Shown: piece after piece, positions 50,304 to 60,944 of the stretch
Layout of the letters: each line of letters starts with the position of its first letter
Numbering within the stretch: the first letter of the stretch is position 1
Source: Candidatus Sulfopaludibacter sp. SbA3
Lineage (GTDB): Bacteria; Pseudomonadota; Alphaproteobacteria; Caulobacterales; Hyphomonadaceae
DNA: 64,000 nucleotides
Assembly (NCBI GenBank): GCA_945913285.1
Contig: CAMEDD010000001.1
Span: 119,172 to 183,171, forward strand
Reading direction: 5' to 3'
Position numbers and translations under genes: made by a program
The notes under the pieces: generated by a model
What the model was told of the DNA's origin: nothing
Database searches by the model: none
The model's input: the letters and a program-made list of their open reading frames with translations, nothing else

Positions 50304-52046
50304 TTGATTTTGGACGGCGAGGACTTGGCAGACATCAGCGTAGAGTTCCAGGCAGACCGCACACGCACGAGCAGCCATGACGCCGCGCTCTGGCGCCGCT
50401 TCCGGGGCGCGGCCGGTGAGGATGCGAAAGTCTCGACCCTCCAGAAGCTGAAACTGACCGGCCACGGCCCGGATACATTCAGCCTGCACCTTCAGAACAT
50501 GGTGCCCGCCGACGACCGGCGCGCAGAGGCGTTGATGCGCGACATCTGGCGCATCGGCCAGGAACGGCTCGCGCTGCAACCCGGCCAGTCACCCTGGTCG
50601 CTGGAACTGCCCTCCCGCCACTTCGCGGACCGTGTCCACCGCTTCGGCTGGGCGCCGGACCTGCTCGCGCAGGGCGAGACCGGAAAGGCGCGCCTGATCG
50701 CGCTGACAGACGACTGGACCCAGAAATTCGGCAAGTTCCACGGCTTCGCCTGGCGCATCGAGCCGACGGCAAGCCGCTGCTGGAACTGGCTGCGCTGCGG
50801 CCCCGCCCTTCTGGAAGCCGGAAGCCACGAGGCCCGTACCGCGCGCGTCGACAGCCTCGCCCGCCAGCTGCGCTACCTCAACGAAACCATCGCCTCCGCG
50901 CACGATCCGAAATCGCGCTGGCTCGGCGCCGTCGTTCTTGTCGCGAACGCCCTCTGCCTGCGGGCCGGCTCGGGCCTCGGCGACGCGCTGGAACGCCTCG
51001 AATCCGAGTGCACCGCCCAGATCCTGCCCGATGGCGGCCACGTCACCCGCAGCCCCGCCCACCTCCTCTCCTCCCTGATCCACCTTCAGACCCTCGCCGA
51101 CGCGCTGGAACGCGCCGGGCGGCCCGTGCCGGACTGGATGACGAAGTGGACCTTACGCATGGGCGCCATGCTCGCCTTCTTCCAGGCCGGCGATGGCGGC
51201 CTCAACACCTTCCATGACGGTGACGAGTCGCGCGCCGAAGTGGTGAACGCCGCCCTCGCCCGCCTGCCCGCACCGCCCCGCAAGTTCATGTTCGCGCCGA
51301 AGTCCGGCTTCCAGAAAGTCGAGAAGGGCGGCCTGCGTCTCGTGCTCGATTGCGGCGATGCCCCGCCCCGCCCGTTCGGCGACCATGCCCGCGCCGGCGC
51401 CCTCAGCTTCGAACTCTCCGACGGCCCCGCCCGCCTCGTCACCTCCTGCGGCTACTCCGCCGAGGTCAACGTCGACTGGCAGGCCGCCGTCCGCCGCACT
51501 TCCGCCCACTCGACCCTCATCCTCGGCGGGCGCGACTCGGGCGTCTTCATCGCCAATGACGAAACCCGCCTGCGGGCCCTGATCGGCCCGGACGCCATCG
51601 CCGCCAAGCGCCTCGAGGAGGCCGCCGAGATCTGGCTCGACGCCCAGCACGCCGGCTACAAGGCCGCCTACGGCCTGCTCCACCGCCGCCGCATCTTCAT
51701 CTGCGGCGAGGGCGACCGGCTTACCGGCGAGGACTCCCTCGTGCGCCCCATCGCCCAGGCCGCCGCCGACGACAAGAAAACCATCCCCTTCGACATCCGC
51801 TTCCACCTCCACCCCACCGTCACCGCGATGATGGGCAAGGACGCCATCCGCCTGATGAGCGAGAGCGGCCATATCTGGCGCTTTCGCACCAGCCACGAAG
51901 GCGCGCGCCTCGAGAAGACGATCTACCTCTCCCGCGGCATCGTCGAGCAGCCCGAGCAGATCGTGCTCTCCGGTTTCGCCGACCCCAACGGCGATGGCAG
52001 CCAGCCGCCCAACTGCATCCGCTGGGCCTTCGTGCGCGAAGCCTGA
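50304..52046 (+). CDS. Heparinase II/III-family protein
   Basis: About 580 residues with no signal peptide. The middle is an alpha/alpha-toroid region (SRWLGAVVLVANALCLRAGS and the helices that follow), and the C-terminal half is the Hepar_II_III beta-sandwich (GGLRLVLDCGDAPPRPFGDH, HSTLILGGRDSGVF). This purH-adjacent type is conserved in alphaproteobacteria; its substrate is not known and it may not be a true heparinase. The start is uncertain: TTG at 50304 or 50310; no ATG is in frame between it and the rpe stop. Confidence 0.82.
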   Translation: MILDGEDLADISVEFQADRTRTSSHDAALWRRFRGAAGEDAKVSTLQKLKLTGHGPDTFSLHLQNMVPADDRRAEALMRDIWRIGQERLALQPGQSPWSLELPSRHFADRVHRFGWAPDLLAQGETGKARLIALTDDWTQKFGKFHGFAWRIEPTASRCWNWLRCGPALLEAGSHEARTARVDSLARQLRYLNETIASAHDPKSRWLGAVVLVANALCLRAGSGLGDALERLESECTAQILPDGGHVTRSPAHLLSSLIHLQTLADALERAGRPVPDWMTKWTLRMGAMLAFFQAGDGGLNTFHDGDESRAEVVNAALARLPAPPRKFMFAPKSGFQKVEKGGLRLVLDCGDAPPRPFGDHARAGALSFELSDGPARLVTSCGYSAEVNVDWQAAVRRTSAHSTLILGGRDSGVFIANDETRLRALIGPDAIAAKRLEEAAEIWLDAQHAGYKAAYGLLHRRRIFICGEGDRLTGEDSLVRPIAQAAADDKKTIPFDIRFHLHPTVTAMMGKDAIRLMSESGHIWRFRTSHEGARLEKTIYLSRGIVEQPEQIVLSGFADPNGDGSQPPNCIRWAFVREA

Positions 52047-52090
52047 GCGGCGTTGCGAAAAGTGAGAACCGGTTTTCGGTCAAACGCCGC
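52047..52090. repeat. Long palindromic element between heparinase-like gene and purH
   Basis: Outer arms GCGGCGTT and AACGCCGC are exact complements; inner arms CGAAAA and TTTTCG are also exact, with the sequence AAAAGTG-N-ACCGGTTTT at the core. That core resembles a palindrome widely scattered between alphaproteobacterial genes. It begins immediately after the stop. It may be a repeat element, a terminator or both. I saw only one copy in this window. Confidence 0.65.
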
Positions 52091-52101
52091 GACCACTTGG
52101 C

Positions 52102-52128
52102 TTGACCCCTACAGGCACCGTGATAGGC
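52102..52128 (+). promoter_or_regulatory. Possible purH promoter
   Basis: TTGACC followed after about 16 bases by a GATAGG-like -10. It lies after the palindrome and 25 bases before the purH start codon, so a short leader would result. Weak -10 match. Confidence 0.35.
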
Positions 52129-52152
52129 CGCGCGGGCCACACAGGAGCCGCC

Positions 52153-53736
52153 ATGACCGCCCCCCTCAAGATCCGCCGCGCCCTGATCTCCGTCTCCGAC
52201 AAGACCGGCCTCATCGACCAGGCCGCCCGCCTGCGCAGCCACGGCGCGGACCTCATCTCCACCGGCGGCACCGCGAAAGCCCTGAAGGACGCCGGCCTCC
52301 CCGTCAGCGACGTCGCCGAGCTCACCGGCTTCCCCGAAATGATGGACGGCCGCGTCAAGACGCTCCACCCCGCCGTCCATGGCGGCCTGCTCTTCCTGCG
52401 CGACAATCCCTCACACGTCGCCGACGCCCGCACCCACGCCATCGCCCCGATCGACCTCATCTGCGTCAACCTCTACCCCTTCGAAGCCGCCGCCCAATCC
52501 GGCGCAGACTTCGAAACCTGCATCGAGAACATCGACATCGGCGGCCCCGCCATGCTGCGCGCCGCCGCGAAGAACTACGCGTTCGTCGCCTGCTGCACTG
52601 ACATGTCTGACGTCGCCGCCGTCCTCGCCGAACTGGACGCAAACGGCGAAGTCAGCCCCGCAACGCTCCGGCGTCTCTCCGCCAAGACCTTTGCGCGCAC
52701 CGCCGCCTATGACGCGGCCATCTCGGGGTGGTTTGCCAGACAGAACAACGAGACCGCGCCGGACTGGGCGGCCCTCGGCGGCCGCCTCCAGCAATCCCTG
52801 CGCTACGGCGAAAACCCGCACCAGTCCGCCGCCTTCTACGTCACCGGCGAGCGCCGCCCGGGCGTTTCCACTGCGCGCCAATTGCAGGGCAAGGAACTCT
52901 CCTACAACAACATCAACGACACCGACGCCGCCTATGAACTGATCGGCGAACTGGGCGCAGACACCCCGGCTGTCGCCATCATCAAGCACGCCAACCCCTG
53001 CGGTGTTGCTCTGGGGGCGGACATTATCGAGGCCTATACCAAGGCCCTCGCCTGCGACCCCACCTCCGCCTTCGGCGGCATCGTGGCGCTCAACCGCCCG
53101 CTGGACGAAGCCACCGCCAAGGTTATCACCGACATCTTCACCGAAGTCGTCATCGCCCCAGGCGCCAGCGCCGGCGCCGAAGCGATCTTTGCGAAAAAGA
53201 AAAACCTCCGCCTGCTGATTACTGACGGCCTGCCAGACCCCGCCGCCGCCGGCATATTCGCCAAGACCGTCGCCGGCGGCTTCCTCCTGCAGGACCGCGA
53301 TGCAGGCCGCATCACGCGCGCCGATCTCAAGGTCGTCACCAGGCGCGCGCCCACCGAGCAGGAACTGAGTGACCTCCTCTTCGCCTGGCGCGTCGCCAAG
53401 CACGTCAAGTCCAACACCATCGTCTATGCGAAAGACGGCGTCACCGCCGGCATCGGGGCCGGGCAAATGAGCCGCATCGACTCGGCGCGCATCGCGGCAC
53501 GCAAGGCCGAGGACGCAGCTGAGGCCGCCGGCTGGCCTGAACCGCGCACGAAAGGCTGCGTCGCAGCCTCGGACGCCTTCTTTCCGTTTCCGGACGGATT
53601 ACTCCAGGCCGCCAGCGCCGGCGCCACCGCCATCATCCAACCCGGCGGCTCCATCCGCGACGAAGACGTGATCGCCGCCGCCGACGAGGCCGGCCTCGCG
53701 ATGGTGTTCACGGGGATGAGGCACTTCCGGCATTAG
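52153..53736 (+). CDS. purH: Bifunctional AICAR formyltransferase/IMP cyclohydrolase
   Basis: A 527-residue enzyme for the last two steps of IMP synthesis. The N-terminal MGS-like cyclohydrolase domain shows [17 protein letters not shown] and [15 protein letters not shown]. The C-terminal transformylase has [24 protein letters not shown] (with the catalytic Lys-His) and ending [11 protein letters not shown]. Start ATG follows AGGAG. The 3' end overlaps a convergent small gene by 29 bases. Confidence 0.97.
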   Translation: MTAPLKIRRALISVSDKTGLIDQAARLRSHGADLISTGGTAKALKDAGLPVSDVAELTGFPEMMDGRVKTLHPAVHGGLLFLRDNPSHVADARTHAIAPIDLICVNLYPFEAAAQSGADFETCIENIDIGGPAMLRAAAKNYAFVACCTDMSDVAAVLAELDANGEVSPATLRRLSAKTFARTAAYDAAISGWFARQNNETAPDWAALGGRLQQSLRYGENPHQSAAFYVTGERRPGVSTARQLQGKELSYNNINDTDAAYELIGELGADTPAVAIIKHANPCGVALGADIIEAYTKALACDPTSAFGGIVALNRPLDEATAKVITDIFTEVVIAPGASAGAEAIFAKKKNLRLLITDGLPDPAAAGIFAKTVAGGFLLQDRDAGRITRADLKVVTRRAPTEQELSDLLFAWRVAKHVKSNTIVYAKDGVTAGIGAGQMSRIDSARIAARKAEDAAEAAGWPEPRTKGCVAASDAFFPFPDGLLQAASAGATAIIQPGGSIRDEDVIAAADEAGLAMVFTGMRHFRH

Positions 53737-54097
53737 AGCGCCGCTCGGGCTTTGCCAGTTCATCCGTCAGCTTGCTGACGATCTTATGCCGCGACTTCCA
53801 GCTGAGCGAGGCTTTGTCCGCGCCGCTGAGCCAGCGCCAGTGGGCCGCCGACTGCCCGGGGCCCAGCTCGCGCGGACGCGTCATCAGGCGCGGGCCGAGC
53901 ACACCCGCCACATGCGCCGTCGCCTCAAGGCTCGCGAAGTAGAGCTGATGGGCGCGATGCTCGAGCGTCCAGACCGGAAAGCTCTCAGTCCCCTTTTTGG
54001 GGGAAATGGCGGCTGAAACTGCGCGGCGGTGTGAAAAGGCAAGGTCCAGCGGCCGGTGCACAAAGCGGCTCACCGGCGTGCCCGGCGCCTCGGCCAA
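53708..54097 (-). CDS. Hypothetical protein, 129 aa
   Basis: A soluble basic protein containing [20 protein letters not shown] and [15 protein letters not shown]. The start is TTG with GGAG 5 bases upstream. No family recognised. It overlaps the end of purH by 29 bases on the other strand, so either its C-terminus or the frame itself is unusual. It follows the lipoprotein gene by 27 bases and may be its operon partner. Confidence 0.5.
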   Translation of the reverse strand: MAEAPGTPVSRFVHRPLDLAFSHRRAVSAAISPKKGTESFPVWTLEHRAHQLYFASLEATAHVAGVLGPRLMTRPRELGPGQSAAHWRWLSGADKASLSWKSRHKIVSKLTDELAKPERRSNAGSASSP

Positions 54098-54124
54098 AGG
54101 CTCCAGCCGCAGGCGCCAGGGGGC

Positions 54125-54721
54125 TCAGTCCAGCGGCGGCCAACCCCAAGGCGCAGGCGGGGGCGGCACGGGTTTCGACGTATCAAACTCCACCCGCAGG
54201 AAACGGTTCGGGCGCTTCAACTCGTAAGCAAAAAGGTTCGATGACGGATCCACTTCAACGGCCCACACATTGGTCTTGGAGACAGGAATACCCTCAGCAT
54301 CAAACAGTGCCTTGGTCGCCTCATCCGCCGGAAATTCCTGGCGCAGCGCGTCCGCCGGTGTGGAGGCAAAGCCGCCATACAGGGTCAGCACGTCCGGCTC
54401 ACCGTCCTCATGCCGGTGGTCGTGGCGCAGTTCCCAGTCATTGCCCACCTGCATCAGCACCCAGGTGCGCGAATGATCCTCGCCCACATGCAGGGGGATC
54501 TTGATGTAGCGGGCATCGCAGCTGCGCACATGCATGACAACTCGCTGCGCGCGCCAGTCATCGTCCTGCGTGTCCGTGGTGACGATCCGCCCCTCGAACG
54601 CCTTCCCGCACAGCGGAGCGATGGCGGCCTCGAACGCGGAAGGTGTCTCCGCCTCCGGCGCGCCCGCGCAGGCGGTGATCAGGAGGGCGAAAGCGGGCGC
54701 GAGGGCGTGTCTGAAAAGCAT
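54125..54721 (-). CDS. Hypothetical lipoprotein
   Basis: A 198-residue exported protein with lipobox ITAC. The mature part includes FEGRIVTTDTQDDDWRAQRV, HRHEDGEPDVLTLYGGFAST and a Pro-rich end (KPVPPPPAPWGWPPLD). This looks like a conserved alphaproteobacterial protein of unknown function. The start is placed at MLFRHALAPAF by the signal peptide; it begins right at the base of a hairpin that follows ftsH. Confidence 0.78.
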   Translation of the reverse strand: MLFRHALAPAFALLITACAGAPEAETPSAFEAAIAPLCGKAFEGRIVTTDTQDDDWRAQRVVMHVRSCDARYIKIPLHVGEDHSRTWVLMQVGNDWELRHDHRHEDGEPDVLTLYGGFASTPADALRQEFPADEATKALFDAEGIPVSKTNVWAVEVDPSSNLFAYELKRPNRFLRVEFDTSKPVPPPPAPWGWPPLD

Positions 54722-54749
54722 GAAGCCCAGCCTAGTCAGGCCGGGCTTC
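54722..54749 (-). terminator. Hairpin after ftsH
   Basis: GAAGCCCGGCCT and AGGCTGGGCTTC (minus strand) pair around GACT and abut the next ATG, which is followed by CTTTTC. It could terminate the tol-pal-ftsH message or hinder translation of the lipoprotein. The T-run is poor. Confidence 0.5.
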
Positions 54750-54770
54750 AAAAGAAAGGCCGGAAATGCC

Positions 54771-56678
54771 TCAGGCCGGGTTCGGCGAAGGATCAATCCC
54801 GGGACGCTTGCGCTTGCCGATCACCGGCACGGCGGATGCCTGGCCGGCATCGTCTTCCGACGAATCCGGACGGCTCGGCGGGGTACCTTTGATGAGGTTG
54901 GCGATCTCGTCGCCCGACAGGGTTTCGTACTCGAGCAGGCCGAGTGCGACGGCTTCCCAGTCGGCGCGCGATTCGGTCATGATCCGCCGGGCATCTTCTT
55001 TGCCCTGTTCGATCAGCTTGCGGACTTCTTCCTCAATCTTGCGCGAGGTCTCTTCCGAGATGTGCGAAGACTGCATCAGCTGCTGTCCGAGGAACACGTC
55101 GCCCTGGTCCGAGCCGTAATCGACCGGGCCGATGACGTCCGAATAGCCCCAGCGGGTGATCATCGCGCGGGCGAGACGGGTCGCCTGCTGGATGTCCGAC
55201 GCGGCTCCGGCGGTGACGTTGTCGAGGCCGAACTTCAGTTCTTCCGCGACGCGGCCGCCCATGATGATCGCCAGGCGCGAGGTCATCTCGACCTTCGACA
55301 TCGAGAGCTTGTCGTCTTCCGGAAGCTGCATGACCATGCCGAGCGCGCGGCCGCGCGGAATGATTGTGGCCTTGTGGACCGGATCAGCCGAAGGGACTTT
55401 CATCGCGACAATGGCGTGGCCGGCTTCGTGCCAGGCGGTGAGCTCTTTTTCCTTCTCCGACATAACCATCGAGCGGCGCTCGGGACCCATCAGGACCTTG
55501 TCCTTGGCGTCTTCGAATTCCTGCATCGCGACGACGCGCTTGCCGCGGCGAGCCGCAAGAAGGGCGGCTTCGTTGACGAGGTTTGCGAGGTCTGCGCCCG
55601 AGAAACCGGGCGTGCCGCGTGCGATGGTTTTCGTCTCGACGTCTTTGGCGAGCGGGACGTTGCGCATGTGGACCTTGAGGATCTTCTCGCGGCCGATGAT
55701 GTCCGGGTTGCCGACGGTGACCTGGCGGTCGAAGCGGCCGGGACGCAGAAGCGCGGGATCGAGCACGTCCGGACGGTTCGTCGCGGCCATGATGATGATG
55801 CCTTCGTTGGCTTCGAAGCCGTCCATCTCGACGAGGAGCTGGTTCAGCGTCTGCTCGCGCTCATCATTGCCGCCGCCAAGGCCGGCGCCGCGTGAGCGGC
55901 CGACGGCATCGATCTCGTCGATGAAGATGATACAAGGCGCGGAGCGTTTCGCCTGTTCGAACATGTCGCGGACGCGGCTCGCGCCGACGCCGACGAACAT
56001 CTCCACGAAGTCAGAGCCCGAGATCGTGAAGAAGGGCACACCGGCTTCGCCGGCAACGGCGCGGGCGAGCAGGGTTTTACCCGTGCCGGGCGGGCCGACA
56101 AGCAGCGCGCCTTTCGGAATCTTGCCGCCGAGGCGCTGGAACTTGGAGGGGTCCTGCAGGAATTCTACGATCTCCTGCAGCTCTTCTTTTGCTTCATCGA
56201 CGCCGGCAACGTCGTCAAAGGTGACGCGGCCATGCTTTTCAGTGAGGAGACGGGCGCGGGACTTGCCGAAGCTCATCGCGCCGCGTGTGCCGCCGCCCTG
56301 CATCTGGCGCATCATGAAGAACACGAAGGCGACGATCAGGACGATCGGCAGGAGGGAGAGGAGCGCGGAGGCCACGTTGTTGCGACCGACATCGGCTTCG
56401 ACTTTGAAGGGCACATTGTGTTCGCGAAGGATCTGCTCGGTGGTCATGTCGAGCTGGCGGATTTCGCTGATCATCTTCTGGCCGTCCGTCGTCGTCACCA
56501 TCAGTTTGGTGTCGCCGAGGGTCGCGTCTGCCAGTTTGCCCTCTTCGGCCAACCTGTAGATGTCCGACAAGCGGGCCGACTTGGCGCTGGCCACTTCAGG
56601 ATTGCCGCCCATCATCACGGCCATGCCGATGACGAGGAGGGCAAGCGCGCCCCAGACAGCAAGATTACGGATGTTCAT
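54771..56678 (-). CDS. ftsH: ATP-dependent zinc metalloprotease FtsH
   Basis: A 635-residue AAA+ protease of the inner membrane that degrades misfolded membrane proteins and short-lived regulators. Two membrane segments (about 5-23 and 108-125) flank the periplasmic domain. Walker A is GPPGTGKT (Lys201), Walker [10 protein letters not shown], the second region of homology RPGRFDRQ, and the zinc motif HEAGH begins at His417. Start overlaps the tilS stop by 4 bases, so translation is coupled. Confidence 0.97.
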   Translation of the reverse strand: MNIRNLAVWGALALLVIGMAVMMGGNPEVASAKSARLSDIYRLAEEGKLADATLGDTKLMVTTTDGQKMISEIRQLDMTTEQILREHNVPFKVEADVGRNNVASALLSLLPIVLIVAFVFFMMRQMQGGGTRGAMSFGKSRARLLTEKHGRVTFDDVAGVDEAKEELQEIVEFLQDPSKFQRLGGKIPKGALLVGPPGTGKTLLARAVAGEAGVPFFTISGSDFVEMFVGVGASRVRDMFEQAKRSAPCIIFIDEIDAVGRSRGAGLGGGNDEREQTLNQLLVEMDGFEANEGIIIMAATNRPDVLDPALLRPGRFDRQVTVGNPDIIGREKILKVHMRNVPLAKDVETKTIARGTPGFSGADLANLVNEAALLAARRGKRVVAMQEFEDAKDKVLMGPERRSMVMSEKEKELTAWHEAGHAIVAMKVPSADPVHKATIIPRGRALGMVMQLPEDDKLSMSKVEMTSRLAIIMGGRVAEELKFGLDNVTAGAASDIQQATRLARAMITRWGYSDVIGPVDYGSDQGDVFLGQQLMQSSHISEETSRKIEEEVRKLIEQGKEDARRIMTESRADWEAVALGLLEYETLSGDEIANLIKGTPPSRPDSSEDDAGQASAVPVIGKRKRPGIDPSPNPA

Positions 56679-57829
56679 GGTAAGTCTCGCACAGAGGAAA
56701 CAGTATAAGGACAGAAGATAGGCGGCACATCCTGCAAAAACGACTCCTTTCCGCTGCCTGCGGCAATTTCATGCGCAGAATTCAGGAAAAGACGCCGCAA
56801 CGCGCCGATCCGTCCGCCCAGTGCCGAGCAGTCTGGCGCATTTAGGTTACGGGCGCGTTCAGGCGAAAGCTTCAATCCGACCCGGTTGGGGGAAACTCGC
56901 ACCCCGCCCAGAGTGGCGCCGCGGAACGCCGGTTCGCCGGTGATCCGGGCGATCAGGCCCGCCAGGTTCCCGGCCCGGGGCGGGGTTTCGCGGCCGGCGA
57001 GGCACTGGATCAGGGTGCCGAGCGCCCGGGCCGCGCGCTCTGGTGGCAGGGTATCCAGACGGGCGAAGACCGCGCCTTCGGGCGACAGCGTGACCGAATG
57101 GCCCAGCCAATCTGCAAGGGCGGCGTCTTCGACGGCGCGCAGCAGCGCAAAACGGTTCTGGCACACCAGGAGACGGCCCGTGATCGTGTCGCCGGGGCCA
57201 GACAGGAGGGCGCGGACGCGGACGCGTTCGAAGGCGGGGTTCTGGTTCGAAGGATCGTCGGACCAACCGCTCCCCTGCGCCGAAAGCCAGGCGCGAAGGT
57301 GGGCCCGGCGCTCACCGAGCAAGGGCCTGGCGATCCAGACACCGGCGCCTTCAGGCCAGACCGGGGACATAGACAGGGCCCGCATACAGGCAAGACCGTA
57401 CCATCCGGAGCCCTGCCGCGCGCGCATCAGGAAGGTTTCAGCCTGGTCGTCTGCCGTGTGGCCGGTGAGAAGCAGCTGGCCGCCCGCAGAATTCAACGCG
57501 CCGGCGAGGAGGGCGTGACGGGCCCGCCGGGCGGCGGACTGACGCGCTTCGGGGGCCTGCCAGTGCAAGGTCTGGTGCGGGAGCCCAAGACGTTCGCAGA
57601 GCGCCGCGACTGTGGCCGCTTCGGCAGCGGAGGCGCGCCTGAGGCGGTGATCTACCGTAAGGACGATCAGCGACGCGCCGGACGTTGCTGCCCATTGATG
57701 GGCCAGCCTCAGGAGGGCGATGGAATCGCTTCCGCCGGATACGGCCAGTCCGATGGGGCCCGCGCGCAAGCCGGCGGGTACGGCCTCAAGGGCGGCGGCA
57801 AAACGGGCCGGGAGGTCTAGCTGGCGCAC
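56675..57829 (-). CDS. tilS: tRNA(Ile)-lysidine synthase
   Basis: A 384-residue ATP-pyrophosphatase that modifies C34 of tRNA-Ile(CAU) so that it reads AUA. The PP-loop is [33 protein letters not shown] and [18 protein letters not shown] are typical of the N-terminal domain; the C-terminal part is shorter than in E. coli. The start is GTG, which overlaps the cpoB stop by 13 bases. Confidence 0.93.
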   Translation of the reverse strand: MRQLDLPARFAAALEAVPAGLRAGPIGLAVSGGSDSIALLRLAHQWAATSGASLIVLTVDHRLRRASAAEAATVAALCERLGLPHQTLHWQAPEARQSAARRARHALLAGALNSAGGQLLLTGHTADDQAETFLMRARQGSGWYGLACMRALSMSPVWPEGAGVWIARPLLGERRAHLRAWLSAQGSGWSDDPSNQNPAFERVRVRALLSGPGDTITGRLLVCQNRFALLRAVEDAALADWLGHSVTLSPEGAVFARLDTLPPERAARALGTLIQCLAGRETPPRAGNLAGLIARITGEPAFRGATLGGVRVSPNRVGLKLSPERARNLNAPDCSALGGRIGALRRLFLNSAHEIAAGSGKESFLQDVPPIFCPYTVSSVRDLP

Positions 57830-58692
57830 CCGGCCTGCGTCCGCTCGACGGCGGCGATGTCACGCACGATTTTCGTGGCCTTGGGATAGCGCTTCGGCAG
57901 CGTGTTGAGCGCCGTGCAGGCCTTCTCGTTTTCGCCAAGGATGCGCAGGGTGCGCGCCAGGCGCACGAGGGCGTCCGGCGCGCGGGCATCGTCCGGATAG
58001 GACCGGATGAGGGTTGTATAAGCCGCGCCGCTGTCAGCGTAGGCTTCCTGACGGAACAGCGCTTCGCCTAGCCAGAAATGGGCTTCGCCGACCTGCGGAT
58101 CCTTGCCGAACTTGCTGATGAAGGCCTGGAAGGCTTCCTCGGCGCCGGCATCATCCTGTGCGATCAGGCGGGCCTTGGCGGCGGCGAACAAAGGGCCGGC
58201 TTCTCCTGGTAACTGGCTTGCGGGCAGGGTTGCGAGCGAGCCTTCCGGCAGGGCTGGGGACGAGGCCGGGACGGCGAGAGCGGCGGGGCCCGCACTGGAG
58301 CCTTCCTCAGGCACGACCTGAGCCACCGGCTCGGGCGTGATGCCGAGCATGGTTTGAACTGTTTCGACGGAACGGCGCATCTGCTGCATTTCGCGGATCA
58401 GCGTTTCGTTGTCAGACAGCAGGTCGTCACTGGTTTCGCGGGCCCGGCTCAGCTCGAACTCGAGCGCCTCCACGCGTCCATTGAGTGTACTGATCTGCGC
58501 TTGCAGCTGGTTCGCCTGCACCAGCATGTCCGCCGTCTGCTGACGAGCCTGATCGACCTGCAGCGACAGGTCGCCCGTCGTCACACCTTTGATGATCGGC
58601 GCGCTGCGCACGGGAGCGGTGACGGTCTGGGCAGCCGACGGCACGATCAGGCACGCGGCGACGGCGAGGCTGAGCAGGGCAGGTTTCAACAT
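57817..58692 (-). CDS. cpoB: Tol-Pal coordinator CpoB (YbgF)
   Basis: A 291-residue periplasmic protein. The signal peptide ends PSAAQT. A coiled coil (about 45-110, with QVDQARQQTADMLVQANQLQ) forms the trimer; the C-terminal half has tetratricopeptide repeats (for example GEAHFWLGEALFRQEAYADS). CpoB links PBP1B peptidoglycan synthesis to Tol-driven constriction. The start is at MLKPALLSLA; upstream codons are not signal-like. Confidence 0.93.
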   Translation of the reverse strand: MLKPALLSLAVAACLIVPSAAQTVTAPVRSAPIIKGVTTGDLSLQVDQARQQTADMLVQANQLQAQISTLNGRVEALEFELSRARETSDDLLSDNETLIREMQQMRRSVETVQTMLGITPEPVAQVVPEEGSSAGPAALAVPASSPALPEGSLATLPASQLPGEAGPLFAAAKARLIAQDDAGAEEAFQAFISKFGKDPQVGEAHFWLGEALFRQEAYADSGAAYTTLIRSYPDDARAPDALVRLARTLRILGENEKACTALNTLPKRYPKATKIVRDIAAVERTQAGCAS

Positions 58693-58803
58693 GGCAGGGT
58701 TTTCTCCGGCGGTACGCAAACAGGCACGAGGCAGGCCAGTAAAAGAAACAGCCGGGGCCAAATTATGGCGCCCGGCTGCCGGAATGTCTGCTTAACAGAA
58801 GGC

Positions 58804-59334
58804 TTAGCTGGTGGCGCCAGAAACGACCTGCGTCCAGCCATTACGGTTCAGAGCCCAGGACTGTTCGTCCGAACCTTCAACAACCGGGCGCTCTTTGCCA
58901 TAAGACACGGTGTCGATGCGCGAAGCGCTGACGCCGAGGCTGACGAGGTATTCTTTCACAGCGTTGGCGCGCTGCTCGCCGAGGGCGAGGTTGTACTCGC
59001 GCGTGCCGCGCTCGTCGGCGTTACCGGCGATCAGAACGCGAACGCTCGGGTAGGACGAAAGCCAGGCGGCCTGACGCTTCAGGATGTCCTGATCGTCGGT
59101 GTCGAGGCTGGACTGGTCGAGACCGAAATACACGCGCTCACCGACGTTGACGCGGAAATCTTCGAGCGAGCCGGCCTGGATGGACGGTTCGGTGACGGGC
59201 GGCTTCACTTCCGGCGTCTCAAGCGGCTTTACGACTTCAGCCGGCTTGGCGTCTTCAATGGGCTTCGGCTGTGAGGCGCATGCGCCCGTGGCCAGAAGCG
59301 CGGCGGCAGCAGTCACTTTGAGGAATGTATGCAT
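58804..59334 (-). CDS. pal: Peptidoglycan-associated lipoprotein Pal
   Basis: A 176-residue outer-membrane lipoprotein. The lipobox ends GAC, with Thr at -3, slightly unusual. A Pro/Glu/Lys linker follows, then the OmpA-like domain with NADERGTREYNLALGEQRAN, the diaminopimelate-binding segment. The 209-base gap between tolB and pal contains an AT-rich stretch with TTAACTTCTTAA near 59416 and may carry a separate pal promoter. No gene is visible in that gap. Confidence 0.95.
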   Translation of the reverse strand: MHTFLKVTAAAALLATGACASQPKPIEDAKPAEVVKPLETPEVKPPVTEPSIQAGSLEDFRVNVGERVYFGLDQSSLDTDDQDILKRQAAWLSSYPSVRVLIAGNADERGTREYNLALGEQRANAVKEYLVSLGVSASRIDTVSYGKERPVVEGSDEQSWALNRNGWTQVVSGATS

Positions 59335-59543
59335 GGTGTCGGGGCTCCTAAGGGTTGGACGATGCACTGGCGTGGTACGAGATGTTCATTTCTGAACCCT
59401 CTACAAAAACCAATATTAACTTCTTAATCTGACGGAATTGCGACGACAATCCATCCGCGTGTCAATTCAGCAAAATCAAGGCTTAGATCAGCCGGTTAGC
59501 CGTCCCGGCAAAGGCTGCCTGCTTAAACTCCGGCAATTTGCAG

Positions 59544-60911
59544 TTACTGCAGCAGCGGCGACCAGGCGGGGTCGGATGCATCGGTCTGGGTCGTCATCCG
59601 GCGCTCATTCCGGCCGGACAGGTCAACCGACCAGAGTTGCGGGCTGGCGCCGGGGCGCGCTTCGCGGAAATACACGATGACGCGCCCGTTCGGGGCCCAG
59701 TCCGGACCCTCGTCCAGATAGGCCTCGGTGAGCAAACGCTCGCCTTTGCCATCCGTGCCGATGACGCCGATGTAGAACTTGCCGCCCTCCTGCTTGGTGA
59801 AGGCGATCAGGTCGCCGCGCGGAGACCAGACGGGCGTTGAATAGCGGCCCTTGCCGAAGGTGATGCGGCAGGCCGTATCGCGTCCGCCCGACGGACAGGC
59901 GCGCTGCGAGCCATCGGCGTTCATGATGTAGAGCTGCGGCGAGCCGCCCCGGTCGGAGTTGAAGACGATCGACCTGCCGTCCGGCGACATCGAGGGCGAG
60001 GTATCGATGGACGGGTGGTCGGTGAGGCGATCGGATTCGCGGGTGCGCAGGTTCATGATGTAGATGTCGGTGTTGCCGCGCTGGGCCTGGCTGAGCAGCA
60101 CGCTCTGGCCGTCCCGCGAGAAGCGGGGCGCGAAGGTCATGCCGGGGAAGTTGCCGAGCAGTTCCTGGCGGCCGGTCTCGATATTGAAGAGATAGACGCG
60201 CGGCTTGCCGCCCTCATAGGACATATAGGTGATTTCCTGCGCCGAAGGGGAGAAGCGCGGGGTCAGCACAGTCGAGCGCCCTGAGGTCAGATATTCCTGG
60301 TTTGCACCGTCAGAATCCATGATGGCGAGGCGTTTGACGCGCGCCGTCTTTGGGCCGGTTTCGGCGATGTAGACGATGCGCGTGTCGAAGTACGGGTCTT
60401 CGCCGGTGAGGCGCTGGTAGATTGAGTCCGAGATCTTATGGGCGATGCGGCGCCAGTTCTCGGGCGTCGTGGTCAGGCGTCGGCCGGGCTCGCCGTTGAT
60501 GCGCATCAGTTCGCCGCCATAAACGTCCCAGAGGCGGAAGGAGACGGCGACCTTGCCATCGGCCAAGTCCTCGAAGGCGCCGACGACAAGGCCTTCGGTC
60601 TTGATGATCTTCCAGTCGGCAAAGCGCGGCTCGGCGTTGATCGTGAGGTCGCGCTGGATGAAGGAGGCGGGGTTCTGCAGGTCGAACAGGCCCGTGGAGG
60701 CGAGATCGGCACGGACGACTTCGACGATCTGTTTGGCCAGCTCACCATTGGCGCCGGTGACCTGGAAGTCCGGAATCGCGATCGGCGTCGGCTGGAAGTT
60801 GCCTTCATCGACGCGCACGCGCAGCTGTGCCGAAGCGGGCGCGGCGAGCCCGGCGGCGATCAGGGCGACGGCGAGGAAATGCCGGATAAGGTTGATGGTT
60901 CTTTGGGTCAT
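59544..60911 (-). CDS. tolB: Tol-Pal periplasmic beta-propeller TolB
   Basis: A 455-residue periplasmic protein that binds Pal and TolA. After a signal peptide (ending PASAQLR) comes the N-terminal domain (FQPTPIAIPDFQVTG) and a six-bladed propeller with repeated PRFSPSAQEITYMS, SPSMSPDGRSIVFNSDRGGS type blades. It starts 33 bases after tolA. Confidence 0.96.
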   Translation of the reverse strand: MTQRTINLIRHFLAVALIAAGLAAPASAQLRVRVDEGNFQPTPIAIPDFQVTGANGELAKQIVEVVRADLASTGLFDLQNPASFIQRDLTINAEPRFADWKIIKTEGLVVGAFEDLADGKVAVSFRLWDVYGGELMRINGEPGRRLTTTPENWRRIAHKISDSIYQRLTGEDPYFDTRIVYIAETGPKTARVKRLAIMDSDGANQEYLTSGRSTVLTPRFSPSAQEITYMSYEGGKPRVYLFNIETGRQELLGNFPGMTFAPRFSRDGQSVLLSQAQRGNTDIYIMNLRTRESDRLTDHPSIDTSPSMSPDGRSIVFNSDRGGSPQLYIMNADGSQRACPSGGRDTACRITFGKGRYSTPVWSPRGDLIAFTKQEGGKFYIGVIGTDGKGERLLTEAYLDEGPDWAPNGRVIVYFREARPGASPQLWSVDLSGRNERRMTTQTDASDPAWSPLLQ

Positions 60912-60944
60912 CCCCGGGAACTCCTGTTCATGTGCATGGCGCGA

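Noticed and set aside
55156..56559. Plus-strand frames opposite ftsH (also 54534-55895)
   Set aside because: FtsH on the other strand is unmistakable; these are GC-driven shadows.
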